A DNA stretch of 64,000 bases from Paraburkholderia sp. (lineage in GTDB: Bacteria; Pseudomonadota; Gammaproteobacteria; Burkholderiales; Burkholderiaceae), in the NCBI GenBank assembly GCA_004322045.1, contig SCRN01000018.1, positions 1 through 64,000 of the forward strand. The letters run 5' to 3'. Below are positions 27,264 to 36,272 of the stretch, one piece after another. The first letter of the stretch is position 1, and each line of letters opens with the position of its first letter. Made by a program: the position numbers and the translations under genes. The notes under the pieces were generated by a model, which saw nothing but the letters and a program-made list of their open reading frames with translations, did not search any database and had not been told where the DNA came from.

Positions 27264-28355
27264 CTACTGCTTCGGCTTGACGACGTCCGTCTGCTTGCCC
27301 GAGTGGCCGATCACATCGTTCTTCCAGCGCGCCGTCCAGTCGGCTTTCTTCGCCATTACGGCCGTCCAATCGACGGGAATGAGCTTCACGCCCGCGATCG
27401 CTTGCTTGACCGCCTCGCCGTTCTTGCCCGAGAGCTTGACGTCCGTGCGTCCCGGAATGCCGAAGATGTCGGGCACCTTGGCTTGCACCTGAGCCGACAT
27501 CAGATAGTCGATCAGCTTCTTGCCTTCGGCTTGGTTCGGACCATTCTTGACGAGCCCGATCGCGTACGGCAGTTGGAACGTCGTCGGCTGGCCGCCGGCT
27601 TTTTCCGTCAGGAAGATCGGCTTGAGCGCCAAGCCGCCGTTGGCAGCATCATCCAGATCCATTTGCAAATCGCCATTGGCCACCGCGATCTCGTTGCGCG
27701 AAAGCAGCACGTCGAGGTAACCCGTGCCCTTCGTATGGAACTTGGCGCTTTGTTCGAGCTTCTTGAGGTAGTCGAACGCCTTGTCCTCACCCATGAGCGA
27801 GGTCGTCAGGATGATGACGGCCATGCCGTCGCCGGCCGTCGCGGGATTGGAGTACGCGATCTTGCCGCTGTAATCGGGGTGCAGCAGATCGTCGAACGTC
27901 TTCGGCTGGTTCTTGACGACATCCGGGTTGATCGCGAACGAGAAGTAGTTGTTGACGAAGGTCGCCCAAGCATCGTTACTCGCCTTCGCAATCGCGGGGA
28001 CGTTCTTGTACTGCGTGCTCGAGTACGTTTGCAGCACGCCGTTTTGATCGGCCTGCTGGATGAACGGCGGCAGCGTGACGATGACGTCGGCCTTCGGCGA
28101 ATCCTTTTCGATCGTGGCGCGGTTCACCACTTCACCGCTGCCCGCCGTGACGATATTGACCTTAACGCCCTCTTGCTTCTCGAAGGCGGGCAGCACGTCC
28201 TTGTACAGATTCTCGAGGCCATCGGCCGTATACAACACGACCGCGCCGGCGGCGTGAGCCGGCAAAGCGAGCGTTTCGAACAAAGCGGCCGCGGCCATCG
28301 CCGCGAGCAGGCGGCCGAGGCGGCCCTGGATGCGGGCGCTGTGGCTCCGTGTCAT
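27264..28355 (-). CDS. phnS: 2-aminoethylphosphonate-binding periplasmic protein
   Basis: The ATG at 28355 follows GGAGAT, giving 363 residues with a Sec signal ending near PAHA (about residue 35). The mature protein is a type II periplasmic-binding protein of the iron/phosphonate-like family: VVLYTADGLENLYKDVLPAFEKQ, then IVTAGSGEVVNR, and the C-terminal GIPGRTDVKLSG. It captures the phosphonate and delivers it to PhnU/PhnV. It is divergent from phnW, and the shared upstream region holds an operator-like repeat. Confidence 0.88.
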   Translation of the reverse strand: MTRSHSARIQGRLGRLLAAMAAAALFETLALPAHAAGAVVLYTADGLENLYKDVLPAFEKQEGVKVNIVTAGSGEVVNRATIEKDSPKADVIVTLPPFIQQADQNGVLQTYSSTQYKNVPAIAKASNDAWATFVNNYFSFAINPDVVKNQPKTFDDLLHPDYSGKIAYSNPATAGDGMAVIILTTSLMGEDKAFDYLKKLEQSAKFHTKGTGYLDVLLSRNEIAVANGDLQMDLDDAANGGLALKPIFLTEKAGGQPTTFQLPYAIGLVKNGPNQAEGKKLIDYLMSAQVQAKVPDIFGIPGRTDVKLSGKNGEAVKQAIAGVKLIPVDWTAVMAKKADWTARWKNDVIGHSGKQTDVVKPKQ

Positions 28356-28427
28356 GTCGATCTCCAAAGGTGTCGGGCGAAGCGTTTTTTTAGGCGTCCC
28401 GGCGTACGCGCCGAGCATCGCAAGATT

Positions 28428-28463
28428 CACAGGCTTTGGTGACAGCGCCATGACACAGGCTTT
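28428..28463. repeat. direct repeat CACAGGCTTT in the phnS-phnW region
   Basis: Two exact CACAGGCTTT copies start 26 bases apart (28428 and 28454) between phnS and the operator-like site. The spacing is about two and a half helical turns; a role in regulation is possible but not shown. Confidence 0.45.
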
Positions 28464-28475
28464 CAATGCAACTTT

Positions 28476-28491
28476 TTGACACATTTCGCCA
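28476..28491. promoter_or_regulatory. phn direct-repeat operator, copy 2 (phnS/phnW)
   Basis: TTGACACATTTCGCCA on the plus strand; on the minus strand TGGCGAAATGTGTCAA, the same half-site layout as the phnA copy at 24103-24118. It stands 75 bases before the phnW start and 121 bases before phnS, so one site could serve both directions. Confidence 0.55.
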
Positions 28492-28565
28492 ATAAACTGC
28501 GTGCACCGGCCGCCGTGTCGTCTGATGATTCGTTTGCACCCTACGCCTCGATTGGAGACCTTCCG

Positions 28566-29675
28566 ATGTCCGCTTCCTTGCCGATCCTGCTCACCCCTGG
28601 GCCGCTGACGACCGCCCCTGCCACGCGCGAAGCCATGCTGCGCGACTGGGGCTCGTGGGACGACGCATTCAATCGCATCACGTCGAGCGTGTGCGCGGAT
28701 CTGCTCTCGATCGTCCACGGCGAAGAAGAGTACGTGTGCGTGCCGATGCAAGGCAGCGGCACGTTCTCCGTCGAAGCGGCCCTGGGCACGCTCGTGCCGC
28801 GAGACGGCTGCGTGCTCGTGCCGAACAACGGCGCCTATTGCGCACGCATCGTTCGCGTCCTCGAACGCTTGGGCATCGCCTACGTCACGCTGCCTCTCGA
28901 GGACGACGAGCCGGCGCGAGCCGATGCGATCGAGGCGGCCTTTGCGAGCGCGCCCCGCATCACGCATGTCGCGCAAGTCCATCTGGAAACGAGCGCGGGC
29001 TTGCTGAACCCGCTCGACGAGATCGCCGCAGTCTGCGCGCGTCACGACAAACGTCTCATCGTCGACGCCATGAGTTCGTTCGGCGCAGTGCCGATCGATC
29101 TGCGCGGGTCGGGCATCGACGCATTGATATCGGCGAGCGGCAAATGCTTGGAGGGGCCGCCCGGCATGGGTTTCGCGATCGTGCGCCGAGCACTGCTCGA
29201 ACAATGCGCGCAGCGCTCGCCCTCGCTTGCGCTCGACTTGCACGATCAGTGGGCTTACATGCGCAAGACGGGTCAATGGCGCTTCACGCCACCGACGCAT
29301 GTCGTCGCCGCGTTGCGCCGCGCGCTCGATGCCTTTGCTGCGCAAGGCGGGCAGAGCGCGCGCGCCGCACGCTACGCGGGCAATCGCGCGACGCTGATCG
29401 AAGGGATGAGCGCGTTGGGCTTCGTGCCGTTTTTACCTGCGGCCGTGCAAGCGGACGTGATCGTGACCTTCCATGCGCCGCGCGATGACAACTGGCGTTT
29501 CGCCGATTTTTACGCTGCCGTGCGCGCCGCGGGGTTCATTCTCTATCCGGGAAAGCTCACGCGAATCGACACTTTTCGCGTCGGCTGCATCGGTGCGATC
29601 GATGCGGGCGATATGCGTCGCGCGGTCACTGCGATCGGAAATGCCGTCGACGAGCTCGGCATTCGAGTTCGGTGA
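28566..29675 (+). CDS. phnW: 2-aminoethylphosphonate--pyruvate transaminase
   Basis: The ATG at 28566 follows GGAGA; a longer TTG frame from 28476 starts inside the operator and is rejected. The 369-residue PLP enzyme has the PhnW opening [20 protein letters not shown], the PLP phosphate pocket [15 protein letters not shown], the Asp in IVDAMSSFG that contacts the ring nitrogen and the Schiff-base Lys in [12 protein letters not shown]. It moves the amino group of 2-aminoethylphosphonate to pyruvate, giving phosphonoacetaldehyde for PhnY and alanine. It is transcribed away from the rest of the cluster. Confidence 0.93.
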   Translation: MSASLPILLTPGPLTTAPATREAMLRDWGSWDDAFNRITSSVCADLLSIVHGEEEYVCVPMQGSGTFSVEAALGTLVPRDGCVLVPNNGAYCARIVRVLERLGIAYVTLPLEDDEPARADAIEAAFASAPRITHVAQVHLETSAGLLNPLDEIAAVCARHDKRLIVDAMSSFGAVPIDLRGSGIDALISASGKCLEGPPGMGFAIVRRALLEQCAQRSPSLALDLHDQWAYMRKTGQWRFTPPTHVVAALRRALDAFAAQGGQSARAARYAGNRATLIEGMSALGFVPFLPAAVQADVIVTFHAPRDDNWRFADFYAAVRAAGFILYPGKLTRIDTFRVGCIGAIDAGDMRRAVTAIGNAVDELGIRVR

Positions 29676-29684
29676 TGTGGGCTG

Positions 29685-29717
29685 CTGCGAACTGCGAACT
29701 GCGAACTGAGAACTGCG
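29685..29717. repeat. heptanucleotide tandem repeat CTGCGAA
   Basis: Three exact CTGCGAA units, one variant (CTGAGAA) and a partial unit fill the gap between phnW and the convergent regulator gene. Like the ACGGCTC array at 4884 it is a seven-base unit in an intergenic position. Confidence 0.75.
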
Positions 29718-29732
29718 CCGCGAGACGACGCG

Positions 29733-30488
29733 TCAGGCAGTGACGAGCTTGGGCCCGCGCGCAGCGATCGCTTTCATGATCGGACGAGCCGGGGCGCGCT
29801 CGGTAATCATGTAGCGGGCCAATTCGAACCCGTCGATGCGCACCGGGGTGACCCGCCCGAACTTCGAGTGATCGGCGACCACCACCGCGGTGCCGGCCGC
29901 TCGCAGCATCCGTGCGCGCACTTCGGCGGCCATGCGCGTGTAGTCGGTCAACGCACCTTCGGCCGAGACGCCGCCCGCGCCGACGAACGCGAAGTCGGCG
30001 TGGTATTGGCCCAACTGCTGGACGGTATCGAGCCCGAAGACGGCGTCTTCCCCATCGGCCAACTCGCCCCCGAGCAAGGTCACGCGGTTCTCGTTGCGGC
30101 GGCCGAGCAGCAACGCGATGCGCCAGTCATTCGTATAAACCGACAGCCGGCGATGATTCATCAACGCGCGCGCGACCGCTTGCGTCGTGCTGCCCGAATC
30201 GATCACGACTGAGGCGCCGTCCGGCACCAACTGAGCGGCGCGCAGACCGATGGCCCGCTTGGCGGCCGCATGCTCGGCTTGTCTCGCGTCCAGATCGGGC
30301 TCGCGCCGCTCGGCCGACAGTGCGCCGCCGTGCGTCGTGACGACGAGCCCACGATCGGCGAGCACGCGCAAATCGCGGCGAATCGTTTCTCGGGAAACGC
30401 CGAGCTCGCGCACGAGCTCGGCGACAGACAGAGCGCCGTCTTTAGCGAGGCGCGACAGGATATGTTGGTGACGTTGTTCTGCGAGCAT
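29733..30488 (-). CDS. DeoR family regulator, probable regulator of the phn genes
   Basis: The ATG at 30488 gives 251 residues, the normal DeoR length; 30518 is an alternative and neither has a clear ribosome binding site. The N-terminal helix-turn-helix is LSVAELVRELGVSRETIRRD, and the effector domain shows VVIDSGSTTQAVA, VTLLGGEL and VVVADHSKFG. Phosphonate clusters more often carry LysR or GntR regulators, so the link rests on position: it converges on phnW and is the only regulator in the cluster. A phosphorylated or phosphonate pathway intermediate would be a sensible effector. Confidence 0.82.
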   Translation of the reverse strand: MLAEQRHQHILSRLAKDGALSVAELVRELGVSRETIRRDLRVLADRGLVVTTHGGALSAERREPDLDARQAEHAAAKRAIGLRAAQLVPDGASVVIDSGSTTQAVARALMNHRRLSVYTNDWRIALLLGRRNENRVTLLGGELADGEDAVFGLDTVQQLGQYHADFAFVGAGGVSAEGALTDYTRMAAEVRARMLRAAGTAVVVADHSKFGRVTPVRIDGFELARYMITERAPARPIMKAIAARGPKLVTA

Positions 30489-30607
30489 CGCGCCGGTTTC
30501 GCCGCCGAGCGGCGGCATAGGGGCCTGAAACGCGCGTATTGTAGTACGGCGCTGCCCGCGCGGCGGGCCAAGGCCCGAAGCGAGCGCGGGAGCGTCCAGG
30601 TCTACTT

Positions 30608-31288
30608 CTAGCCCTCGATCCGCTTGCGCGTGACGCCGAGCAGGTCGGCCATGGCCTCGCGCGCCGCTTCGGGCCGGCGCGTGCGAATCGCGTCGTAGAC
30701 GGTCGTGTGTTGTTGCAAGGCAGCGTTGAAGACGTCCGCGCGCTTGGCATTGAGCCGCAGTTGCGATTCGAGCGTGCGCTCGATCAGCGAACCGAGCGGC
30801 ATCAATAGCTCGTTGCTGCACGCAGTCAAAATGCCCAGATGAAAGCGCAGGTCCGCGCGCACCCACTCGTCGATGTTGCGCGCGGCAACCATGGCCGCGT
30901 GAGCTTGCTCCAGCGCGTCGATCGACTCGCGCGTATGCGAACGGGCGGCCAATGCGGCCGCATAAGGTTCGACCATCTCGCGCACTTCCTGCAATTTGAG
31001 CGCGAATTCGAGCTGCGGCGCCACCTGCGAATACCACTCGAGCAAATCGGCATCGAGCAGGTTCCACGCGCTGCGGCGTCTCACCTTCGTGCCGACTTTC
31101 GGACGCGACTCGACGAGCCCCTTCGACGTCAACGTCCGCAGTGCCTCGCGCAAGACCGTGCGGCTCACGCCGAACGATTGCATCAGTTCCGCCTCGCGCG
31201 GCAATAACCCTCCGGGCGCATAGTCGCCGCGCAAGATGGATGTCGCGAGCATATAGGCGACGCGCCCATGCAAATCACGTTGAATCAT
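30608..31288 (-). CDS. GntR family regulator, FadR/FCD subfamily (DgoR-like)
   Basis: The ATG at 31288 follows GGGAG. The 226-residue protein has a winged helix with LPREAELMQSFGVSRTVLREALRTL (residues about 30-55; the recognition helix is VSRTVLREAL) and an all-helical FCD effector domain with metal-ligand His residues in LRFHLGILTACSNEL and near the end (QQHTTVYDAIR). Such repressors of sugar-acid genes bind palindromes in their own promoter. It is divergent from the galactonate dehydratase gene with a perfect palindrome between, so D-galactonate is the likely effector. Confidence 0.88.
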   Translation of the reverse strand: MIQRDLHGRVAYMLATSILRGDYAPGGLLPREAELMQSFGVSRTVLREALRTLTSKGLVESRPKVGTKVRRRSAWNLLDADLLEWYSQVAPQLEFALKLQEVREMVEPYAAALAARSHTRESIDALEQAHAAMVAARNIDEWVRADLRFHLGILTACSNELLMPLGSLIERTLESQLRLNAKRADVFNAALQQHTTVYDAIRTRRPEAAREAMADLLGVTRKRIEG

Positions 31289-31450
31289 CGTTCTCCCTGT
31301 GGTTTCGGCCCACGCAGATGGCACACCGTACCTGTGCGCGTCCGTCGTGCCTGCGCTCGCTGCGCCGCGGCCGCTGGGGCGATTATCGCGGCCGCGCCGC
31401 AAAGCGCAAGCGTTCCGCCCCCGCGTTGGCGGAAAAGAGACGAACATATT

Positions 31451-31468
31451 AGTACTATTAATAGTACT
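31451..31468. promoter_or_regulatory. perfect 18-bp palindrome, GntR operator candidate
   Basis: AGTACTATTAATAGTACT is fully self-complementary and sits between the divergent GntR and dgoD genes. On the minus strand a TTGAAG hexamer lies just before it, so a bound dimer would cover the spacer of the regulator's promoter. Confidence 0.7.
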
Positions 31469-31578
31469 TCAACAAGATCTGATGTAAGATGCGGGCATCG
31501 ACGCGCCGTCGCATCGGGCCGCCCTCGCCCGTCCGGCCGTCTTGGTCGATCCAGATTCGAGAGGAGGAGATCGCGCGC

Positions 31579-32727
31579 ATGAAGATCACGAAACTAGAAA
31601 CGTTCGTCGTATCGCCCCGGTGGCTATTTCTAAAAATCGAAACCGATGAAGGCATCGTCGGCTGGGGCGAGCCCGTCGTCGAGGGGCGAGCGCACACGGT
31701 GGAGGCCGCCGTCCATGAATTGGCCGACTACCTCGTCGGCAAGGACCCGCGCCATATCGAAGATCACTGGCAGGTCATGTATCGCGCCGGTTTCTACCGC
31801 GGCGGGCCCATTCTCATGAGCGCGATCGCCGGTATCGATCAAGCGCTGTGGGACATTCTCGGCAAGCACCATGGCGTGCCGGTCCATGCGCTGCTCGGCG
31901 GCGCGGTGCGCGATCGGATCAAGGTCTACTCGTGGATCGGCGGCGATCGTCCGCACGACGTGGCCAAGAACGCGCGCGCGGTCGTCGATCGCGGCTTCAA
32001 GGCGCTGAAGATGAACGGCTCCGAGGAAGTGCAGATCGTCGATACGTACGACAAGGTCGAGCAGGTGATCGCGAATGTGGCCGCCGTGCGCGAAGCGGTG
32101 GGGCCGCACGTGGGGATCGGCGTCGACTTCCACGGCCGCATCCACAAGCCGATGGCCAAGGTGCTCGCCAAGGAACTCGATCCCTACAAGCTGCTGTTCA
32201 TCGAAGAGCCCGTCTTGTCGGAAAACGTCGAGGCGCTGCGCGACATCGTCAATCAAACGAACACGCCGATCGCACTGGGCGAGCGGCTCTTTTCGCGCTG
32301 GGATTTCAAGTCGATCCTGTCCGAGGGATATGTCGACATCATCCAGCCCGACGCCTCGCACGCGGGCGGCATCACCGAATGCCGCAAGATCGCGTCGATG
32401 GCCGAAGCCTACGACGTGGGCCTCGCGCTCCATTGCCCGCTCGGCCCGATCGCGCTTGCCGCCTGCCTGCAATTGGACGCCGTCAGCTATAACGCCTTCA
32501 TCCAAGAGCAGAGCCTAGGCATCCACTACAACCAAGGCAACGATCTGCTCGACTATCTGCACAACCCGGAGGTCTTCCAGTACGAGGACGGGTTCGTTGC
32601 GATCCCTCAAGGCCCGGGCCTTGGGGTCGACGTCGACGAAGCCAAGGTGCGCGAGATGGCGAAGGCCGGGCACCGGTGGCGCAACCCGGTCTGGCGGCAC
32701 GCCGACGGCAGCGTCGCCGAATGGTGA
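31579..32727 (+). CDS. dgoD: D-galactonate dehydratase
   Basis: The ATG at 31579 follows GAGGAGGAGA and gives 382 residues, the same length as E. coli DgoD. The protein is an enolase-superfamily enzyme: N-terminal capping domain [20 protein letters not shown], then the barrel with metal ligands in [11 protein letters not shown] (Asp), FIEEPV (Glu), [11 protein letters not shown] (Glu) and the late catalytic His in [10 protein letters not shown]. It dehydrates D-galactonate to 2-keto-3-deoxygalactonate. The next-step kinase and aldolase genes are not in the window, so they must lie elsewhere. It is divergent from a GntR regulator. Confidence 0.92.
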   Translation: MKITKLETFVVSPRWLFLKIETDEGIVGWGEPVVEGRAHTVEAAVHELADYLVGKDPRHIEDHWQVMYRAGFYRGGPILMSAIAGIDQALWDILGKHHGVPVHALLGGAVRDRIKVYSWIGGDRPHDVAKNARAVVDRGFKALKMNGSEEVQIVDTYDKVEQVIANVAAVREAVGPHVGIGVDFHGRIHKPMAKVLAKELDPYKLLFIEEPVLSENVEALRDIVNQTNTPIALGERLFSRWDFKSILSEGYVDIIQPDASHAGGITECRKIASMAEAYDVGLALHCPLGPIALAACLQLDAVSYNAFIQEQSLGIHYNQGNDLLDYLHNPEVFQYEDGFVAIPQGPGLGVDVDEAKVREMAKAGHRWRNPVWRHADGSVAEW

Positions 32728-32780
32728 TACTCCGGCGCGGCCCCGGCGCGAGATCCTCTTGCCCGCCCGCGCCCGCGCCG

Positions 32781-33698
32781 TCAATGCATCGCCGTGTAAC
32801 CGGGCGGGCTGTGCGCGAGCACGGCTGCAACGATAAACACGCCGAGCATGATGAGCGCCTCGAGGTGCAGCACGTTGTTGAAAGTATGCGCGTCGGTGGT
32901 CGACGCAGTTCGGCGCAGGCGCGGCAGCGCCAGCGTGCGGTTCAGGCCGCCGAGCAGGACGGCGAATAGCACGAGCGCGGCCTTGAGCGTCAGCACGTGG
33001 CCCCACGTGCTATCGGAAAGCGGCGCCAGCGAGCCGCCGAGGCCTCGATAGGCGTTGAAGATCCCCGTCACGACGACGACCGCCAAGGCCGTCGCTGCCC
33101 ATTGGGAAACCTGCACGGCGACCCGAATGAGCACGCCACGCGTGGTCGAGGTATCGAGTGCGGGCAGCACGAGCAAGCCGCCCGCGAGCACGATGCCGCC
33201 CCAGACGCCCGTCGCTAGCACGTGCAGCGCCTGCACCGCGACGGCGATCGAGAACCACCCCGCGTCCACGGCATGCCCGATCGACGCCTTGCCCACGGCG
33301 ATCACGACGATCGCCCCCCAGAACACGGCCCGTCCCGAGCGGCCGCCGCGGCCCGCGAGCGCGCAGACCCACGCCAGCAGGGCGCCCGCGAACGCAATGG
33401 CCCAACCATGGCCCACTTGCGTGTGGCCGATCACGGTCGGCAGCGCCCCGAGCGCCATGCCTAGCCCGACACCGCTCATCGATGCCGATTGGTAGACCAG
33501 CCAAAGCAGATCCGAGAGCACGAGCGCGAACGTCGCGGCCACCAGCGACGAGCGGGCGCGCTGCCAGCCGACGCGAGCCAACTGACCCTCGAACGAGAGC
33601 CATCGTTCCAGCAGGGCGGAGCCGATGGCGAACGCCAAGGCGATATTCATGAGCGCAGCGAGCGCGACCTGTCCGATCGAGAGTCCGGTTGCGTTCAT
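32781..33698 (-). CDS. copD: CopD family copper-resistance/uptake membrane protein
   Basis: From the ATG at 33698 the protein has 305 residues and about eight membrane helices. The CopD domain is recognised by the central block (HVLATGVWGGIVLAGGLLVL) with its membrane His and by the C-terminal helices (WGHVLTLKAALVLFAVLLGG). CopD proteins are linked to copper movement across the inner membrane, usually with a CopC partner; no copC is next to it here. It is divergent from a cytochrome c pair, which might profit from copper supply to the terminal oxidase, but that is speculation. Confidence 0.82.
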   Translation of the reverse strand: MNATGLSIGQVALAALMNIALAFAIGSALLERWLSFEGQLARVGWQRARSSLVAATFALVLSDLLWLVYQSASMSGVGLGMALGALPTVIGHTQVGHGWAIAFAGALLAWVCALAGRGGRSGRAVFWGAIVVIAVGKASIGHAVDAGWFSIAVAVQALHVLATGVWGGIVLAGGLLVLPALDTSTTRGVLIRVAVQVSQWAATALAVVVVTGIFNAYRGLGGSLAPLSDSTWGHVLTLKAALVLFAVLLGGLNRTLALPRLRRTASTTDAHTFNNVLHLEALIMLGVFIVAAVLAHSPPGYTAMH

Positions 33699-33923
33699 CG
33701 AGCGAGGGAGGGCGCGAAAGCGAAAGAAAGAGTCATTGGAAGTAATTCGAAAGGCTTGAAAAGGAGCGGCACGGACGCAAGCCCGCTGAGGGCCGGCCGC
33801 CGCGCCGCAGGCGAGAGTGTACGTGCGAAGGCTGCGGCGCGCGACCATCGGCGCGAGCGTCGGCGCCCGATCCGGCCGATGTCGGCCCTTCCTCGATGCC
33901 CGATGTGCAAAAAGGAGACAGTG

Positions 33924-33950
33924 ATGCAAAAGAGGGCTTTCCCCGCCTAA
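33924..33950 (+). CDS. possible 8-codon leader peptide (MQKRAFPA)
   Basis: An ATG six bases after a consensus AAAGGAG opens eight codons and a TAA. A near-perfect ribosome binding site before so short a frame is unusual in the middle of an otherwise non-coding region. It could be a leader peptide, the start of a decayed gene, or chance. Confidence 0.25.
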   Translation: MQKRAFPA

Positions 33951-34049
33951 CCGCGCCGCGACTTGATTACGCGCGGCATATTGTCGCGATGTCGCGTCTC
34001 GCCCGATGGGCGGCGCTTTCGGCAAATGGCTCGCCTATCCCATCGATGA

Positions 34050-34055
34050 TAGAAT
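34050..34055 (+). promoter_or_regulatory. -10 box TAGAAT for the cytochrome operon
   Basis: TAGAAT with a weak upstream hexamer (TGGCTC, 17 bases before) lies about 150 bases before the diheme cytochrome gene. No better candidate was seen between it and the start. Confidence 0.35.
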
Positions 34056-34207
34056 GCTGCGTCGCAGCGTCGCAGCAGCCTGAGCTGCCCCTGCGTTTGC
34101 CCGGCGTATCCCTGCCGCAAACGCTGCAACGTCGCGCATCGAAAGTTCAATCCCAAGCCTCAGAGCCATACCGAGCCGACCGTAGCCCGGTAGGTCCCCG
34201 AATAACG

Positions 34208-34939
34208 ATGGAGTTACGCGTGTCTTCTAGACGCATTTTCCGCCCGCTACTCGCCCTTCTGTTGATTGGCGGTGCCGGCGTCTTCAGCACTGCGCAAGCG
34301 CAGACTCAGCCCAAGGCCCCCGATACGATGGAAGCGCGCGTGCAAGGCTGCACCGCTTGCCACGGCGCGCACGGCCAGGGCACCGATAACGACTACTTCC
34401 CGCGCCTTGCGGGCAAGCCTGCCGATTACCTGTACAACCAGCTCGAGAACTTCCGCGCGGGCCGGCGCAAGTACCCGCCGATGAACTACCTCGTGACGTA
34501 CCTCTCGGACGACTACCTGCATCAAATCGCGACCTACTTCTCGCAGCAGCGCCCGCCGTACCCCACCCCGGCGAAGCCGACGGTGTCGAACGACGTCCTC
34601 GCGCTCGGCAAGCAGATCGTGCTCAATGGCGATACGGCGAGGAACGTCCCGGCCTGCGCGGCCTGCCACGGCAAGGGCTTGACGGGCATGGAGCCCGCCA
34701 TTCCGGGTCTCGTCGGCTTGCATAGCGATTACATTAGCGCCCAGCTGGGCGCCTGGCGCTCGGGCACGCGCCACGCGATCGCCCCCGATTGCATGCACGA
34801 AATCGCTTCGCGCCTGACGGACGCAGACGTGACGGCGGTCGCGGCTTGGCTGTCGACGCAACCCGCCCCGTCCAACCCGGTCCCGGCTCCGGCCCGCTCG
34901 ATGAAGACTCCGCTTGCTTGCGGTAGCGAACCACAGTAA
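34208..34939 (+). CDS. diheme cytochrome c (c4-like), periplasmic
   Basis: The 243-residue protein starts with a signal peptide (LLALLLIGGAGVFSTAQAQ) and has two heme c sites, CTACH (about residue 50) and CAACH (about residue 150), each followed by a class I cytochrome fold with a later Met. Two such domains in tandem resemble cytochrome c4. A GTG at 34220 has GGAG at a better distance than the ATG at 34208 and may be the true start, four codons later. It should carry electrons in the periplasm and lies 20 bases before a triheme cytochrome gene, clearly in one operon. Confidence 0.87.
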   Translation: MELRVSSRRIFRPLLALLLIGGAGVFSTAQAQTQPKAPDTMEARVQGCTACHGAHGQGTDNDYFPRLAGKPADYLYNQLENFRAGRRKYPPMNYLVTYLSDDYLHQIATYFSQQRPPYPTPAKPTVSNDVLALGKQIVLNGDTARNVPACAACHGKGLTGMEPAIPGLVGLHSDYISAQLGAWRSGTRHAIAPDCMHEIASRLTDADVTAVAAWLSTQPAPSNPVPAPARSMKTPLACGSEPQ

Positions 34940-34959
34940 GCGCGAGGAGAGACACACCT

Positions 34960-36255
34960 ATGAAACGCAAGTCCCTGTTCGCTCTGTCGGCCCTCGTCGT
35001 TGCCGCGGCCGCGCTCGTGCCCGTGCTCTGGTCGGGCTCCGACAACCTGCACAACGGCTCGGCGCAAGCCGCCACCCCGGCCGACCAAGCCGCGCTCATC
35101 AAGCGCGGCGAATACCTTGCCCGCGCGGGCGACTGTATCGCCTGCCACACGGTGCGCGGCGGTCAGCAGTTCGCCGGCGGCCTGCCGATGGCCACGCCGT
35201 TCGGCACGCTCTACACGCCGAACATCACGCCCGACGACCAATACGGCATCGGCAAGTGGTCGTCGGACGACTTCTACCGCGCGCTCCACACGGGCCGCTC
35301 GAAGGACGGCAGCCTGCTCTACCCGGCGTTCCCGTTCGCGAGCTACACGAAGGTCACGCGCGCCGATTCCGACGCGATCTACGCTTACTTGCGCTCGGTG
35401 CCGCCCGTGGCCGTGCCGAGCCGTCCGCACGAACTGCGCTTCCCGTTCAACAACCGTAACCTGTTGATCGGCTGGCGCACGCTGTTCTTCCGCGAAGGCA
35501 CCTACAAGGACGACCCGACCAAATCGGTCGAATGGAACCGCGGGGCATACCTGATCGAAGGCCTGGGCCACTGCACGATGTGCCATACGTCCATCAACAT
35601 GATGGGCGGCCCCGTCAATTCGGCAGCATTCGCGGGCGGCTTGATCCCGCTGCAAAACTGGTATGCGCCTTCGCTCACGTCGAACAAGGAAGCGGGCCTC
35701 GGCGATTGGGACATCAAGGACATCGGCGATCTGCTCAAGAACGGCGTGTCTGAGCGCGGCGCCGTGTTCGGCCCGATGGCGGAAGTCGTCCACAACAGCC
35801 TGCAGTACATGTCCGACGACGACGTGCGCGCGATGGCCACGTATCTGAAGACGATCCCGCAAAAGAGCGAAGCGCCCGAGACGATGCAGTACGAAACCTC
35901 GGAGAAGTACGGCGACACCTTGTTGCAACACGGCAAGAAGATCTACGCCGACAACTGCGCGAAGTGTCACGCGGACAATGGCCTGGGCAAGCCGCCGGCC
36001 TACCCGCCGCTCGCCAACAACCAGTCGATCCAGATGCCGTCCGCGGTCAATCCGATCCGCATGGTATTGAACGGCGGCTACCCGCCGAGCACGGTGGGCA
36101 ACACGCATCCGTACGGCATGCCGCCGTTCGCGCAATCGCTGTCGAACCAGGAAGTAGCCGCGGTCATCACGTACATCCGGATGTCGTGGGGCAACCATGG
36201 CACGCCCGTGTCGCCGCAGCAAGTGAGCGATCTGCGCTCGGCGCCGCTCGACTAA
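34960..36255 (+). CDS. triheme cytochrome c (dehydrogenase subunit type)
   Basis: The 431-residue protein has an N-terminal signal-anchor (LFALSALVVAAAALVPVLW) and three heme sites: CIACH (about residue 60), CTMCH (about 207) and CAKCH (about 330). Length and three-domain layout match the cytochrome c subunit of membrane alcohol or gluconate dehydrogenases, which passes electrons from a quinoprotein or flavoprotein to ubiquinone or an oxidase. No dehydrogenase gene is adjacent, so the partner must be elsewhere, or the diheme protein next to it is the partner. It follows that gene by 20 bases with a GAGGAGAG ribosome binding site. Confidence 0.9.
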   Translation: MKRKSLFALSALVVAAAALVPVLWSGSDNLHNGSAQAATPADQAALIKRGEYLARAGDCIACHTVRGGQQFAGGLPMATPFGTLYTPNITPDDQYGIGKWSSDDFYRALHTGRSKDGSLLYPAFPFASYTKVTRADSDAIYAYLRSVPPVAVPSRPHELRFPFNNRNLLIGWRTLFFREGTYKDDPTKSVEWNRGAYLIEGLGHCTMCHTSINMMGGPVNSAAFAGGLIPLQNWYAPSLTSNKEAGLGDWDIKDIGDLLKNGVSERGAVFGPMAEVVHNSLQYMSDDDVRAMATYLKTIPQKSEAPETMQYETSEKYGDTLLQHGKKIYADNCAKCHADNGLGKPPAYPPLANNQSIQMPSAVNPIRMVLNGGYPPSTVGNTHPYGMPPFAQSLSNQEVAAVITYIRMSWGNHGTPVSPQQVSDLRSAPLD

Positions 36256-36272
36256 GCGCATAATGCACCCTT

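Larger units (their letters stand above)
33699..34207. other. divergent intergenic region copD / cytochrome operon
   Basis: This 509-base region holds a mini-frame with a strong ribosome binding site (33924-33950) and a -10 box at 34050-34055, followed by a leader of about 145 bases before the first cytochrome gene. Inverted pieces around CGTCGCAGCGTCGCAGCAG suggest folding. No full-length gene was seen. Confidence 0.5.

Noticed and set aside
28476-28565. N-terminal extension of PhnW from a TTG codon
   Set aside because: The TTG lies in the operator motif, and an ATG with GGAGA stands at 28566 where the enzyme family begins.
33896-34207. N-terminal extension of the diheme cytochrome
   Set aside because: It would bury the signal peptide more than 100 residues inside the protein; a -10 box lies within it.
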